A stretch of DNA of 64,000 nucleotides, taken from assembly GCA_963931865.1 (NCBI GenBank), contig OZ007505.1:3090220-3154219 (forward strand), in the 5' to 3' direction. Below the pieces are notes generated by a model. The model made no database searches. It was not told the origin of the DNA and saw only the letters and a program-made list of their open reading frames with translations. Origin of the DNA: Axinella damicornis. Lineage: Eukaryota > Porifera > Demospongiae > Axinellida > Axinellidae. Position numbers and translations under genes: made by a program. Below are positions 12,753-23,806 of the stretch, in pieces (within the stretch, counting starts at the first letter, position 1; every line of letters begins with the position of its first letter).

Positions 12753-13748
12753 AATCAATTTCATGCTCAGAATCAGTTCTGCTTTTAAATTTTGTGCACC
12801 TGTTGTGCAAGTATTGATGAAATCCATTCTGTGGTCAATTTGCTGTGATGTCCATGGTATGTACGTACCATCGGTGGGGGGGGGGGGGGGGGGGGGGGGG
12901 GAGCCTGGGAACGATACTACTAATCTCACTCATCACTATAATATAATTATTATATATTATCACAAATGCTGCCCTTCAGACCATGAGCAGCTCACTTTGC
13001 TTGATGAGGTAGGGATAGCAGATGGGCAAAAGGAGGCAAACAATTAAAGTGGGGATCGAGTGTATATACTGATTAAACTTATCATTGATCCCTGGTAACT
13101 AAATTGTTTCCCCTATCCCCACACATGTTGGTTAATAACGTAGCCAAGTAGCTATAATAATATTGTGAACGCATCAAGTAGTAGGCACAAATCCCAGTTG
13201 GCACCCCCCAAAGTAGGAGTCCTTTCAAAATGTGTTTTAGAAGGTTCTGAATTTATCTAGGTGTTTGAGGCATTTTCTTCAAAGGGGTGCACAAATATTT
13301 TTAATGCAATTTTACACAATTTGGACAATTCCCAACATTAAGATGTGCCTAAAGTTCAATTTCTGCTTGATGCGTTCATTATTATAGAACGAGCGTGCAT
13401 GCACATGAGGAAGTCTGCACACTGTAGCTACCAGCGTTCTGATTGCATGCTGCTGCATATGTGACCTTTGTCAATGTCATGATCACCTTAATTTGTCACC
13501 ATGAGTAACTTCTCTCTGCATTGCAGCAAGGAGATTATTGAATCTTTCACAGACTGTGATGCTAGCATAAGTGCCCTCAGCGAGGTTCGTTAGTTGTGAA
13601 CATTTCAGGCTTCTGTACTCATCTTAATAATGGTTGATTTTTCATGATTTATGCTAATATGCTGATGATCAAAGTGTGTGATGGGGGATGTAGGTACTAC
13701 AACATCAATTAATAATTATGCAGTGTAGCTACCCCTCCCCCTTCAGTA

Positions 13749-13985
13749 CGTACTGTCTGGACGTCCAGCTGAACCAGGACCCTCCAATGGTGGCCACATC
13801 ATCTCTTACTCGATCTGCCACTGTTGCTATGGTGACAGATAAAGTAAACTTTGTGGACACAGCAACGATGTTTTCAGGACTCCGAGTTCCAGCGCAGTGG
13901 ATTATTAGCTATACCTGATGGAGACAATACTTATTGCTGATGATGAATCTTTGTTGCTGCAATTTCATGCTCACAATCAGCTGTA
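13749..13985 (+). pseudogene. Decayed DOMON-linker exon copy
   Basis: 13770-13876 aligns at nucleotide level with exon 3 of the DOMON gene at 26238-26392. Shared words include GACCCTCC, GCCAC.GTT, ATGGTGA.GATAAAGTA and ACAGCAAC.ATGTT. The protein reading contains SATVAMVTDKV next to TATMF, compared with SATVTMVMDKD and TATMF in that gene. It is followed by a broken copy of the membrane-segment exon. No start or upstream DOMON exon was recognised, so this is best called a partial duplicate. Confidence 0.5.
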
Positions 13986-14276
13986 CCGGTATGTTGTACA
14001 ATTATTCTGGACACCACGCTTATTGGTGATGGACTAAATATTGCTATGGAAACGGCAACCTTCCCTGCTCCTCCTGCATCTACAGGTTTGCATTACAATG
14101 TAATGATGAAGTGGTTATTGGTCAGCAGGAAGTAGGGCAATGGTTAGGGCCAGGGCCAGTTCTGAATGCGCATGCATGCCCATTAGTATACTTCCTGCCT
14201 GACCAACGGTACACGTATTACGCCGACAAGCGAATAATGTGGTTGGGGTAGAAATCGGTACCCGCCACTTTGAGCA

Positions 14277-15649
14277 ATGAAGATTCATTTGGCACCAGTC
14301 AGGCTCTTATATTTCGCAAGCGTTGCTGTATTCTCAGCGCTTGCTCTAGGCGATCTCTCTACTACGTACCCGCACAGCGCAACACTCCACCACGATCACG
14401 CCTCAGGCGATTTGTTTCGTCTTCACTGGGCGTTGGATTGGGAGCGAAGCACTGCCTCATTTGCAGCGAATGTGAGCACGTCAGGCTGGGTGGGTCTGGG
14501 CCTCTCCCCACTGCCCGGATCTGATGTTATTGTGGGGTGGGTGCGCGATGACGGAGACGTCTGGTTTGATGTAAGTGACGATAAGCTAGCTGCGCTGTAT
14601 GCATATGCGCATGTACACTTCAGGCATTCTACATGACTACAACTCACACAGTGAACTGTCATGGAAAAATTGGACTTTTGGTTGCCAAAGCTACGCGCAT
14701 TGTACAATTGCTCATTGTCTAAACTTTGTACTGTCAGTGTAGCTGGAATATTTCTGGCAGGAGGGAACACTTTTGCCAGAAAAATAAATGGACCATGCAG
14801 GAACCCCTTTTTTCCTGGTCCAATTTTAGCATGACAGAACCTCCCTAATATATCGCTTGATGATTCCCTATAACCTTCTCTAGGTTTGTTTTCCCATGCC
14901 CTCTCACATGTACAACACACACACGCATATACATGCACACACATGCGTGCGCGCGTGCGCACACACACACACACATCCAGGACTGCTTTGCATCTGAGAC
15001 GTTTGACCCAGACGAGTGCTCCTATTGGTATCTCCGTGGGGGGAGAGAGGAGGGAGGATTTACCACACTGGAGTTCATGCGTCCACTAGATTTCTACGTA
15101 CGTTTGACAGTAACGGGGGTCTCTTGACCAGGCAGGTTGAGGACTTGATTTTGCAAGCACTGCCATGTGAATGTAATTGAGATGACTTTGCAACCAGGAA
15201 GTGGGCAATAATATCAGTCAAAACAGTACCAAGCTTTATGAGATACTGTACCTCTGGAGATTTCACTCTCTCAGTCTCTTTTTTTTTTCAAGCACTTCTA
15301 CTTCCATACGACATTACAGAACCTTTCACATGTATATGTGTAATAGTCACATGCATGTGGGCTGGTCTCATCACGGCCACGTTGCAGCAAGTAAACCATG
15401 TGGAGTTTGTCAGGGAACTAAGTCTGCATTGCTTCATACTTAGTAATATGTATGTACCTTTATATTTCATTCTCCTTCACATTGCAGGCACCATCGTTTG
15501 ATGTGATATGGTCGTGGGGCAGAGAAGATCCGCTCTCCTCTAAAGAGCTTCCCTTACACACACACAGAGGCAGTGCCCAAGTGAACCTCTTCAGAAGCAA
15601 AGTTGTATATTTTCATTACCAAGTGTCAGGTTACCAGTGGCTTGGATTC
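14277..15649 (+). CDS. Secreted DOMON-domain protein A (MOXD1/DBH-related, truncated)
   Basis: Exon 1 (14277-14570) codes for a signal peptide (about 1-26) and the first half of a DOMON domain, with GWVGLGLSP and DVIVGWV. Exon 2 (14981-15097) continues with DCFASETF and TTLEFMRPLDFY. Exon 3 (15488-about 15649) has FDVIWSWGREDP and HRGSAQVNLF, which match the DOMON end and linker of MOXD1/DBH-type proteins. A short exon around 15291-15330 may lie between exons 2 and 3; phase allows it, but homology is weak. DOMON domains bind heme or sugar and usually act outside the cell. No copper-monooxygenase domains were found downstream, and the 3' end is not resolved. The gene could be a DOMON-only protein or a decaying copy. 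Confidence 0.6.
14915..14980 (+). repeat. (CA)n-rich tract at DOMON A exon 2 acceptor
   Basis: CA and GC dinucleotide repeats end in CACATCCAG at the exon 2 boundary. Confidence 0.8.
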
Positions 15650-16166
15650 TTGAAACCCCAAATATTTTGGTGTGTACCTATAGAGAACTATTAACTTTAC
15701 CAGTTACCATCATGAATGGTTTGTACCATGACAGGCAGCTATGTGTAAACGTCAGAGAGGTGCAATCATGCAGTCTTCATTAGCCTCTTTAATTCCCAGA
15801 CCCACTTTGCCCCTTGTGTCTCTCATACCTCATTCCCAGGCCTCCACGCCCAGCTCTTGTCGCTTGCAGTAAAAGCTGCATGGGCATGGATCCGGAGGCA
15901 TGGGAATGAGCTAGGCTACCCTTTCGGTGAGACTTGGGCCAGTCAACCTGTCCGTCTCTATAGTCTCGGTATCAGACCCTTGCACGCAGATCTGGTACGA
16001 GACAAGTCCCTCTCTGGACATGTATGCATGTTCTTAGTCTATTGCTATATCAAGCCTATACCACTTCTCTTGCTGTGCACGTATACAGAACTGACTGCTG
16101 CACGAAGGTTCCTCTGTCATACATATGTCGGTTGTTGCAGAGCTGACCACGTAGCCATGCCAGGGG

Positions 16167-16206
<40 letters not shown>

Positions 16207-16505
16207 CGAATTTGATGGAACCCTTCTATGGATTTAAGTGGGAGTGGCTACCTCCATTTTAGAATCCCACTAGAGCCAATTTAGCAGCTAGTGGAACTCC
16301 GTACACTAGTGGCTGGCTATGGGCCTGGCATGTATTGGGACTAGAGTTGCAGTCACAAATAAATTATTAAAAATTGCAAAAATATACCAGGTGCATTTAT
16401 AAAACTTGCCAACCGGTAAGTGCATGTCTTGATTCAAACACACATTCAGGTACAGTCCAAAGCCATGATGGAATTTAGTAACTCCGTTCACTCAGTACAA
16501 GTCAT
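15650..16505. other. Intergenic, repeat-derived sequence
   Basis: This stretch holds diverged copies of TAGCCTC...CCCAGG-type ends (about 15780-15920), a 35-nt G homopolymer (16170-16204) followed by GGTTCGAA, and nothing else recognisable. Confidence 0.5.
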
Positions 16506-16877
16506 TCATCCGAAAATAGGACCATTCGGATCATAGGTAGGCCTCGTTCCTCCTCCTCCCCAGCCCCCCAGATCATAAGTATACAGCATCAAATACAAAA
16601 TTTGGCCAGGCTTTAAACTGGACAACAGACCAGAACGTTTTCCTGAATTTGACGGACGAGAAGGTAGTGTCGTTTCTTGTTCTTGGGTAGACACATGGGG
16701 TCGGAGCATCAAGTGAGGAGGCAGTGGTCGCTCGCGATCAATCCACCGGCGTTTGACCGCGTGTGCGTACGGACTTTCTGACTGGCTCGATCTCACGGGA
16801 ATCGCGGATACAACAGCGACGGAGAAACACACCAGAAGGAAGACAAATATCGTCAGTCGGCCGGCCATCTTGGCCAC
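16506..16877 (-). CDS. Small secreted protein, candidate peptide precursor
   Basis: This is a single open frame of 123 aa read on the minus strand. Residues 1-25 form a clear signal peptide (MAKMAG, a hydrophobic run, then VVSA). The rest is polar with a dibasic KRR at 42-44 and a GKR at 79-81, the pattern used by prohormone convertases with a glycine for C-terminal amidation. The 34-residue segment between them is Pro-rich. The C-terminal third contains GGWGGGG and lacks cysteines. Two in-frame ATGs lie three codons apart; the second sits in a GCCAAGATGGCC context that resembles a YY1-type initiator. No family was recognised. It could also be a longer spliced gene, since a 3' intron cannot be excluded. 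Confidence 0.5.
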   Translation of the reverse strand: MAKMAGRLTIFVFLLVCFSVAVVSAIPVRSSQSESPYAHAVKRRWIDRERPLPPHLMLRPHVSTQEQETTLPSRPSNSGKRSGLLSSLKPGQILYLMLYTYDLGGWGGGGTRPTYDPNGPIFG

Positions 16878-17838
16878 AGCCTACCGAGCAAATTAATTTC
16901 CGCCGGAAGCTGCCTAGTTTATATACAGCACCGCTGGGAAAATTCGTACAGCATTCACGGCGTGGAATCTGACGGGAGGACTGGGGATGTGAAGCAGGCA
17001 AGTAGCCAACGGAACACTACCTCTGAGTACGTCGTAAAACTAAGCGCGCGTCGCCAGACTCTGGCGACGTGTATATGATATGGAGTCACCAAGAGTTATA
17101 CCATATCCATGTATATAGTGACTATAGTCATAGCTACCATACACAACATAGACTATCACAAGGGGGTGACACTCCCATTGACGCCGTAGTCAGAGCTGCG
17201 ACCGGGGTCAAGAAATCTTGACCGTCATTTTTGCTGCTTGACCGCTTGACCGCATCGCAAAAAGACTCTTGACCGTTTGACTGCGCTGTATTTCAGCTGT
17301 TGACCGCTTGACCGCCGATAGTATACGGAAGAATGCGTAGCGACTGCAGCCTTTCCTTAGTATACGGGGTCAAGATTCGCTGATAAGCCCGGTCGCAGCT
17401 CTGACTACAGCGCGTATGGGAGTGTCACCCCCTTGTATCAGCAGGCCTGAAATCCATAGATTCCATACATACTTTAAGTAAAGGTAATGGACACACATGC
17501 ACATTCAGCACTACCCCTAACATAGCCTAACCATTATCCTACGTGGAAGGAGTGAAGTTTAAGGTAGGAAGCACGGCATCGGCGAAATCGCGCAATTTTG
17601 CTCATGAATAATTAATGAATGACGTCACTCGCATACGGTTATATAGAGTTATTCATCTGTTTACGTTTTCCCATGGCGGCAACCGGAATAAACAAGGGGG
17701 GCTTCTCTCTTTGATGCGGCTAGCGGCCCTTTCAAGTTTCAAATCGGTACTCTGATGTGGCCGTGCGGTACTTTGAAGATTTGTTTGAACACTCTTTTTT
17801 TTTTTTCTTTTTTTTTTTACGTAAGAAGCTATTCTGGC
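16878..17838. other. Intergenic with one terminal-inverted-repeat element
   Basis: It includes the probable promoter side of the minus-strand small secreted protein (16878-17040) and a 277-bp element at 17159-17435. It also carries a T-rich run at about 17793-17819, which is the A-rich tail of the minus-strand ORF at 17839-18609. Confidence 0.6.
17159..17435. mobile_element. 277-bp MITE with long terminal inverted repeats
   Basis: The ends CAAGGGGGTGACACTCCCA and its reverse complement extend to about 48-bp inverted repeats that include TAGTCAGAGCTGCGACCGG. The element is flanked by TATCA direct repeats (17154-17158 and 17436-17440). The interior carries several TTGACCGC motifs and no ORF. 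A diverged relative lies at about 40441-40688. Confidence 0.85.
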
Positions 17839-18609
17839 TTATTGAATGTAGCGAAGGGCTATCTGAGTGTGAATAGCTAGGTCGAGTGAGCAGAATGTTT
17901 GTTGGGCTGCTGAAGTGGCCGAAGAACAGCCTGGAAAGTGAACAGCCTCTGACAGCTCCCTGGCCAAGGTACTCCAGAGAGTTGACCTTTCGGCATTACA
18001 GGCCCCGCCCATTTTCGTGTTAGGGCGAATTTGGCTGGTTGGGTAGCTGGACTGGGCTGGTGAGAGGGAGTAGATGTGTGGCCAAAACTCTGTAACCGAG
18101 AGGTGAACGTGGAAAAGCATCCCTAGTTTTGCAGGGGGTAGGTTGACCTTATGGAAACTGGCCTTGGCTTTGGTCGGTTTTAGTTGGTGTGTGTGGAATT
18201 TTTTTTGAAAGCCTAGGGTAGCCAAACCTCTGTTTTTGAGGGCGGCAGTGAGTTTTGGGCTGTAGCCTGCAAGTGAGGAGAGCAGATGGTAAATCCATCC
18301 GTAGTTTTTGGGCCTGTTTAGTGTGTGTATTGATGATGGGGTCAGAGTGTGGGTGGGGCCTTGGAGAGGGTCCAAATTTTCAGTTTTGTAGAGGGCCTTA
18401 AAATTGAGTTTTAGGGCATTTTCAAGCAGAGGGAGCAGTTTGATGCAAAGTATTGCTGAAACTTGTGTACGCTTTGATGCTGCCCATTTATCCATCAACT
18501 TGGTTTCGGAGATCGCGGTACCCATGTTTGCTACCTTAATATGGACCTCATCATTAACAGTACAGCAGATGCCCTGCGGGAGCGATCGTCGATAAGGAAC
18601 ACAGTGCAT
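17839..18609 (-). CDS. Unrecognised 256-aa ORF followed by A-rich tail
   Basis: An uninterrupted 771-nt frame runs on the minus strand with varied, non-repetitive composition. The protein has basic patches (NLPPAKLGMLFHVH, HQLKPTKAKASFHK) and no obvious signal peptide or membrane segment; no family was recognised. About 20 bases after the stop, the minus strand carries two runs of A separated by one G (plus strand about 17793-17819), as after a retroposed transcript. Options are a lineage-specific gene, a retrocopy, or a piece of a non-LTR element. Confidence 0.35.
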   Translation of the reverse strand: MHCVPYRRSLPQGICCTVNDEVHIKVANMGTAISETKLMDKWAASKRTQVSAILCIKLLPLLENALKLNFKALYKTENLDPLQGPTHTLTPSSIHTLNRPKNYGWIYHLLSSLAGYSPKLTAALKNRGLATLGFQKKFHTHQLKPTKAKASFHKVNLPPAKLGMLFHVHLSVTEFWPHIYSLSPAQSSYPTSQIRPNTKMGGACNAERSTLWSTLARELSEAVHFPGCSSATSAAQQTFCSLDLAIHTQIALRYIQ

Positions 18610-20120
18610 ATGAAACTGCTGATAGCAAACCTATAGAAACGGAAGTGAGAAAGAGACCACAAAATAGGATATGAAGCAGTCAAGATTTGCAGCATGGTGA
18701 GTAGTATCTCCACTGGTGAAGCACAGTCAAGATACTTTCATGGTGAGATCACTACTTCTCACTAACCTCCTTCCTCTCTCCATGATGACTCCATGTTGAA
18801 ATTGAGATCGACTATCACGCTGGCTCACTGGAGGAGGCGACGCACTCTATGTCAACTCACATAATCTAATAACAGAGTATATCCCTTGCACACGTGAGCA
18901 CAAATAGTAGGGCCGGCGTGGCCTCACGTTGTAAGCCATGTGAGAAAGTGTACATTGTAAAAGTGAAGTTGTGCAAAATTCTCCAAGGGGTGCCAAATTT
19001 CATGTCTGTGCCGCACTGGCTCCACCGTGTCCAACCTGTCCACGGTGTCGATCACTAAAACACATGCAGACCATGCAGGATGTACCATTGCACAAGCGTT
19101 ACCCTTAGCCAATAATTACATTCCTGAGCGTGACTAACTATTGCCACACACACTTATTTACAAACCCTATAGCTGACATGACAGCCTATGTGGACAGATT
19201 AGTTGCCTCATGCTAAGGTGTTTGGCAATAATACGTAGAAATATGCCTGTACTTAATAGGCCACAGGACTACTGCAGTTCACATCACAAGGACCTTTAAT
19301 GTCCTTTGTCACTTACATCTCAGTGTGGTCTAGTCTCGGCCCCAGACCCAAATCAACCCCAGTGCGGATCGCTTCCAGTATCACACACATGATATACTGG
19401 AAGTGACTCGTGCTGGGGTTGGTTTGGGTCTGGGACTGAGACTAAGTGTGGTCTAGCTGTATACTCCATGTGCACTGTATTGCTGCCATATATCTGGCTG
19501 TGGTATACATCCCTTAAGACCACGTCAATGGTTGTGATTCTGGTAATAAAGTTAATGCAATGTCAAAGTACAATTTGCAGTGTGCCTTGCAATTTTTTGA
19601 GTTGTTGATTCAAGCCAATTATACTACGTATTGTGTAGCTTTTAGACTTGTACAGGGGTCCAGAGGGTGGCCATCATTTGTCCTTGTATTCCACCATGGT
19701 AACCAGTGTGAGCTTTCTTGACAGAAACGGCCATCTTTGCACGTGCAGTGCATGCACTTGTAGTTGCCCTTGTAGCAACAACCGTAGTGGTTAGAAATGC
19801 CAGTTGCAAATGCAGACGCTGATCATGACCAAAATTGTAAATGAATAAAGTCCCCACCTCACACCAGTTCTGTATTGCCTGCAGTGAACGGATAGTATAA
19901 TAATACTACTGAGATTGCTAACATCTTGTTTACTACAGTTGTGTAAGTAGCTATGCGTATGTGTATTTCCCATGCTAATTCTAAGAATGTAATCCTCATG
20001 CAAGTGAACTTTACTCTGTGTACTACTGAATTAGCTGTAGTTCTGAAAATTAGCATGCGGTTGTAACAAGTTATTTCCTCTTTGTAGTGATCATGTCTTT
20101 AAAATCGCAACTGGTTCGCC
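18610..20120. other. Intergenic, one palindromic insert
   Basis: No gene is seen. A palindromic insert with a 9-bp target duplication lies at 19331-19444. The last 100 bases are presumably the tyrosinase promoter and 5' leader. Confidence 0.5.
19331..19444. mobile_element. Palindromic TAGTCTCG-type insert with 9-bp target duplication
   Basis: It begins TAGTCTCGGCCCCAGACCC and ends GGGTCTGGGACTGAGACTA. The arms of about 45 bases are imperfect reverse complements. AGTGTGGTC is present on both sides (19322-19330, 19445-19453). The core CGGATCGCTTCCAGTA is shared with the diverged copy near 26706-26815. Confidence 0.9.
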
Positions 20121-21522
20121 ATGCTTATATCTGCAGGGTTCCAGTCACTAGAGATGTGCAGAATTGTGTTTAATGGCTTCTTTGTGACAGTGACACTCTT
20201 ACTGGTGTTGCTACACACTGCACACGGCTTGATTCCGTTGGTCTGCTCAGAGCCTGCCAACTTCAACCAGCAAAGATGCTGCCCAGAGCCATTTCCGGGG
20301 GCAGGACCATGCGGTAGTCACTTGTCCACCCCAAGAGGCAATTGTGTTTGGGTGGCGACAGAATCGAATACATCAGACGTGAGGAGAAACTGGCCTCACT
20401 ACTTCAACCAGATCTGCAAATGTAATGCACAGTTTGGCAACTTTGACTGTGGTGAATGCGAGTATGGCCGCCGGGGAGAGGATTGCAGTGAGAAGTACAC
20501 AAAGAAGAGGAGGTTTATTAATAACCTATCTCCAGATGAGTTGCAGGAATATGTCGACACTCTCTATGCTGCGAAGCAGCATCCATCTCGCTATGCTTCA
20601 ATAAGTAGGGAGACAACACCCGGTACTGTGCCCCCTATGCATACGAATGTCACCGTATACAATCTGTTTGTGTGGATCCACTACTACGTCTCCAAGGAGA
20701 CGTATGGTAAGATATTGATGATGAATTGTGATTTCTAGAGTTCCTATTCAATTAATAAGCAGACAAAGTTATCACAGCTACCGGTACTCATTAAAAGTCC
20801 GACAAAATACATGTAATAGCAATCATACTATAGTCTCATTCCAAGACCTGTTGATGTCTGTTGATAAGGCTCCAGATACACAGACAACTCCATGCATATA
20901 TAGCCTCGTTCCCAGGCCCCATATGAAAAATCGAATTTCGGATGGGGCCTGGGAACGAGGCTAATGCGTATAAGCTTTAACCCTAGCTGAAAAACCCCTT
21001 GCTGAAAACAGAAAAACCTTATCTGGAGGTGTAGTATATAACTGGTTCAGAATATCCACTGGTGTTTAAATTCTAGCAAAGTGGTAACTAATGTTGGTTA
21101 TACCAGTTGCAAAGGTATGTGCCTTTCTACCTAGACTCGGTCTCTCCTCAAAACCGTTTTTTGAGGAGAGATCCTGGGAACAAGGCTACTTTCTACCATG
21201 CTAATGCTATCAACTCCTACTGAATTATTAGCACTGCAATCCTACATGCAGATTGTAAGTTTTAACCGAATGTTTTGTACTTGGCTGTGTATGAAAGGAA
21301 ATATATGGAGAGACAAAGGGTTAAAGTAAAGTGCCTCTTAACAGATGGATGTTTGTGTGCCTGTTTACAGTGAGTGTGTGTGTGCATGTTGTGTGTGGTG
21401 GGGAGGATGTTTGTGTGTGTGTGTGTGTGAGTGTGTGTGTGCATGTTGTGTGTGGTGGGGAGGATGTTTGTGTGCCTGTTTACAGTGAGTGTGTGTGTGC
21501 ATGTTGTGTGTGGTGGGGAGGA

Positions 21523-21557
<35 letters not shown>

Positions 21558-22791
21558 ATGTTGTGTGTGGTGGGGAGGATGTTTGTGTGCCTGTTTACAG
21601 TGAGTGTGTGTGTGCATGTTGTGTGTGGTGGGGAGGATGTTTGTGTGCCTGTTTACAGTGAGTGTGTGTGTGTGTGTTGTGTGTGGTGGGGAGGATGTTT
21701 GTGTGTGTGTGTGTTTGTATTTGTGTACTAGATCTATACATGTGATAATGTGTGCCAGTGTATGTGAGTGCAAGCTGAGCCTCACTGCCTTATGTATATT
21801 ACCCACTGCAGTTGATGACTATGCTCATGGTGGACCGGCCTTCCTGACATGGCACCGTATGGTGTTGCTGTGGATAGAGCGTGAAATCGAGTGGATGTTG
21901 GGAGGGGGGAAGACATTCTCCATTCCATACTGGGACTGGTCTACTAGCGAGCACCGAACGTTCCCCTTTAGTACAAACGTTCTTGGTTTGCATGACAAGG
22001 ATGGCTACCTCACAGGCAACTTTGGAGATTGGGATGTGATTTGCACTGACGTAATGAGCAATGTTTCCGTTATTTGCAACCCAGCATTGCAAGTGGAGAA
22101 GCTGACTCGCTGTAATGATAATGTGGCTTGCAGTGCAAACTATTCAAAGTGGCCGAACAGGATTGATATTTATAAAGCACTGAAGATTTCCGTTTATGAT
22201 CAACCTCCGTATAACGAGAAAACCATGGCGAGTGGGAGTTTTCGAAATTATCTCGAGGGATTTAATGTAAGCAATGAGCAGTGTGTTTTTGATGATGCAC
22301 ACTCAGTGTGCAATGATTCTGAAGATAGTACAACTTTGAGGATGACACTGCATAACCAGGTGCACAACATGTTGCTCGGGGTATTATCGATTGTGTCGGT
22401 GGCAGCAAACGATCCTATTTTTGTGAACCATCACTCCATGGTGGACTACCTCTTGGAAATGTGGATAAGGCGTTACCACGGTGACTACCAGCCCCCACCG
22501 GGGAGCAGCAAAGCTCATAAAGGCCACAACTATTACGACAGCTTGGTCCCCTTTCTCCCTCTCTACACAAGCTCCTATTTCCTGCAAGAGAGCACTCAGT
22601 TTGGATACACGTATGATCAGTTGGAAGGATTAGAATTTGAGAATGGAGAACATCTGGAAAACCAAAATGGTGATCAGACTTTGCCGCTATCGTCATGGCA
22701 ACTGTTTCCCATTGAGTTCAGTCCACATTCCCACTCCATATTATACTCCAATTATCAGCAGAAATATTATTATTGTATACCAGTAGACTAG
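20121..22791 (+). CDS. TYR: Secreted tyrosinase, vertebrate-like type
   Basis: Two exons, 20121-20706 and 21812-22791, give 521 aa from the first ATG, or 510 from the ATG at 20154, which fits the signal peptide better. The mature protein starts near LIPLVC. A cysteine-rich EGF-like segment (QICKCNAQFGNFDCGECEYG) precedes the copper sites, as in vertebrate TYR/TYRP proteins. CuA: FVWIHYYVS, DYAHGGPAF and LTWHRM supply three histidines. CuB: LHNQVHNMLLG and NDPIFVNHHSMVDYL supply the rest. All six copper ligands are present, so an active phenol oxidase is expected. There is no C-terminal membrane anchor, so it is predicted soluble and secreted. The intron splits CuA and carries a TG-rich minisatellite. 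A DOMON gene lies on each side. Confidence 0.93.
20901..20963. mobile_element. 63-bp palindromic TAGCCTCGT insert in the tyrosinase intron
   Basis: The 20-base arms TAGCCTCGTTCCCAGGCCCC and their reverse complement surround a partly palindromic centre. Flanks are ATGCATATA and ATGCGTATA, a 9-bp duplication with one mismatch. Confidence 0.9.
21132..21188. mobile_element. 57-bp palindromic insert in the tyrosinase intron
   Basis: Left end TAGACTCG, right end CCTGGGAACAAGGCTA, with inner arms TCTCTCCTCAAAA and TTTTGAGGAGAGA. It is flanked on both sides by CTTTCTACC (21123-21131, 21189-21197). Confidence 0.9.
21345..21720. repeat. TG-rich minisatellite in the tyrosinase intron
   Basis: About six copies of a block of roughly 58-65 bases containing GCATGTTGTGTGTGGTGGGG and GAGGATGTTTGTGTG. 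The open frame leading from it into exon 2 is not the true upstream coding sequence. Confidence 0.9.
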
Positions 22792-23806
22792 ATTTGCTGT
22801 GAAGCTAAACATTTTATAACTACATAGCTCTTCTCTTTCTGTATTCAGGGCCATCCATGCGTAATGTACTATGAAAATGCCACTTGCCACATAATATATC
22901 ACCTTCAAACCATGAGCTCACTTCACATGGGATTGATTGTACAGACATAATATTATTATCATGAGATTTGTTAAGTTGAGTCTCACTCTGCATGATTCAT
23001 GTGAATTTAACTGTTGACAGTATAGCTACACAAACATGAATACATGACGGGAGTTAATACATGGAAGCTATAGCTATATAGTATATCACATGGCCATGAC
23101 TACATGTATCACACAACCAATCAGTGTTGTGTCCTGCATGCACCGTCGCAATATCTGATAACTTCATAGCTATACTTCAAGGATCGACGGACAACAAGGG
23201 AGGCCTATAGCTACTGAGTTGCTAGGAGATACATTATACCTAGCCGGAGACTGCATGCAGATGACATTGTTTGGTCATCGATTGCACATGGACTCACATT
23301 GCGAAATCCGAGCTCTGATAGCTATATTTACATTGGATATTTAGACACTATAGACATCATCGATATATCCACTTGGACCAATGGTCCACGCAACTGCACG
23401 TGACTGCGTATGCCAGCACTACACCAGCTGGGAAGGAGACATGCGATTAGTGACTGAATCATACGCAGGCAATAAGAGTTACTGTCATCATACCTCAATA
23501 GACGTGCGGTTTATTATCTATGCCGCTCAGATGCATATGAATGCTCAGACTCTGCATGGCAGTCGCCAGAGCATCATCAGGTGAACAGTTAAAAAGAATG
23601 TTCCATCTGCAGTAGCTATCAAAGCTTAGCTACAGCAAAGTATTAATTTATATTTCAACTGCACCATCTTCGGGAAGGGATAGCCACTACTGAACTCTGA
23701 CCTTTCCGTATTCCACTCCGTTTACCGTTTTGGCATGAATATTATATTATCTATATTATCTATGGTTTTGGTTCCAGTTTTCCGAGCACGTTGGCAGTCG
23801 GCAGGC
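22792..23806. other. Intergenic, nothing recognised
   Basis: This is AT-rich sequence with TAGCTA words between the tyrosinase stop and the DOMON B start. No repeat family or exon was recognised. Confidence 0.5.

Larger units (their letters stand above)
11462..14276. other. Intergenic region with DOMON-gene scraps and repeats
   Basis: Between the FRRS1-like gene and the next start there is one palindromic insert (11626-11699), a 22-bp minisatellite (12295-12490), a poly-C run (12628-12648) and a poly-G run (12876-12901). It also holds exon-like fragments at 12657-12752 and 13749-13876. No complete gene is supported. Confidence 0.6.

Noticed and set aside
21604..21811. Upstream extension of the tyrosinase second exon frame
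   Set aside because: It is TG-minisatellite translation. The acceptor CACTGCAG at 21811 with matching phase marks the real exon start.
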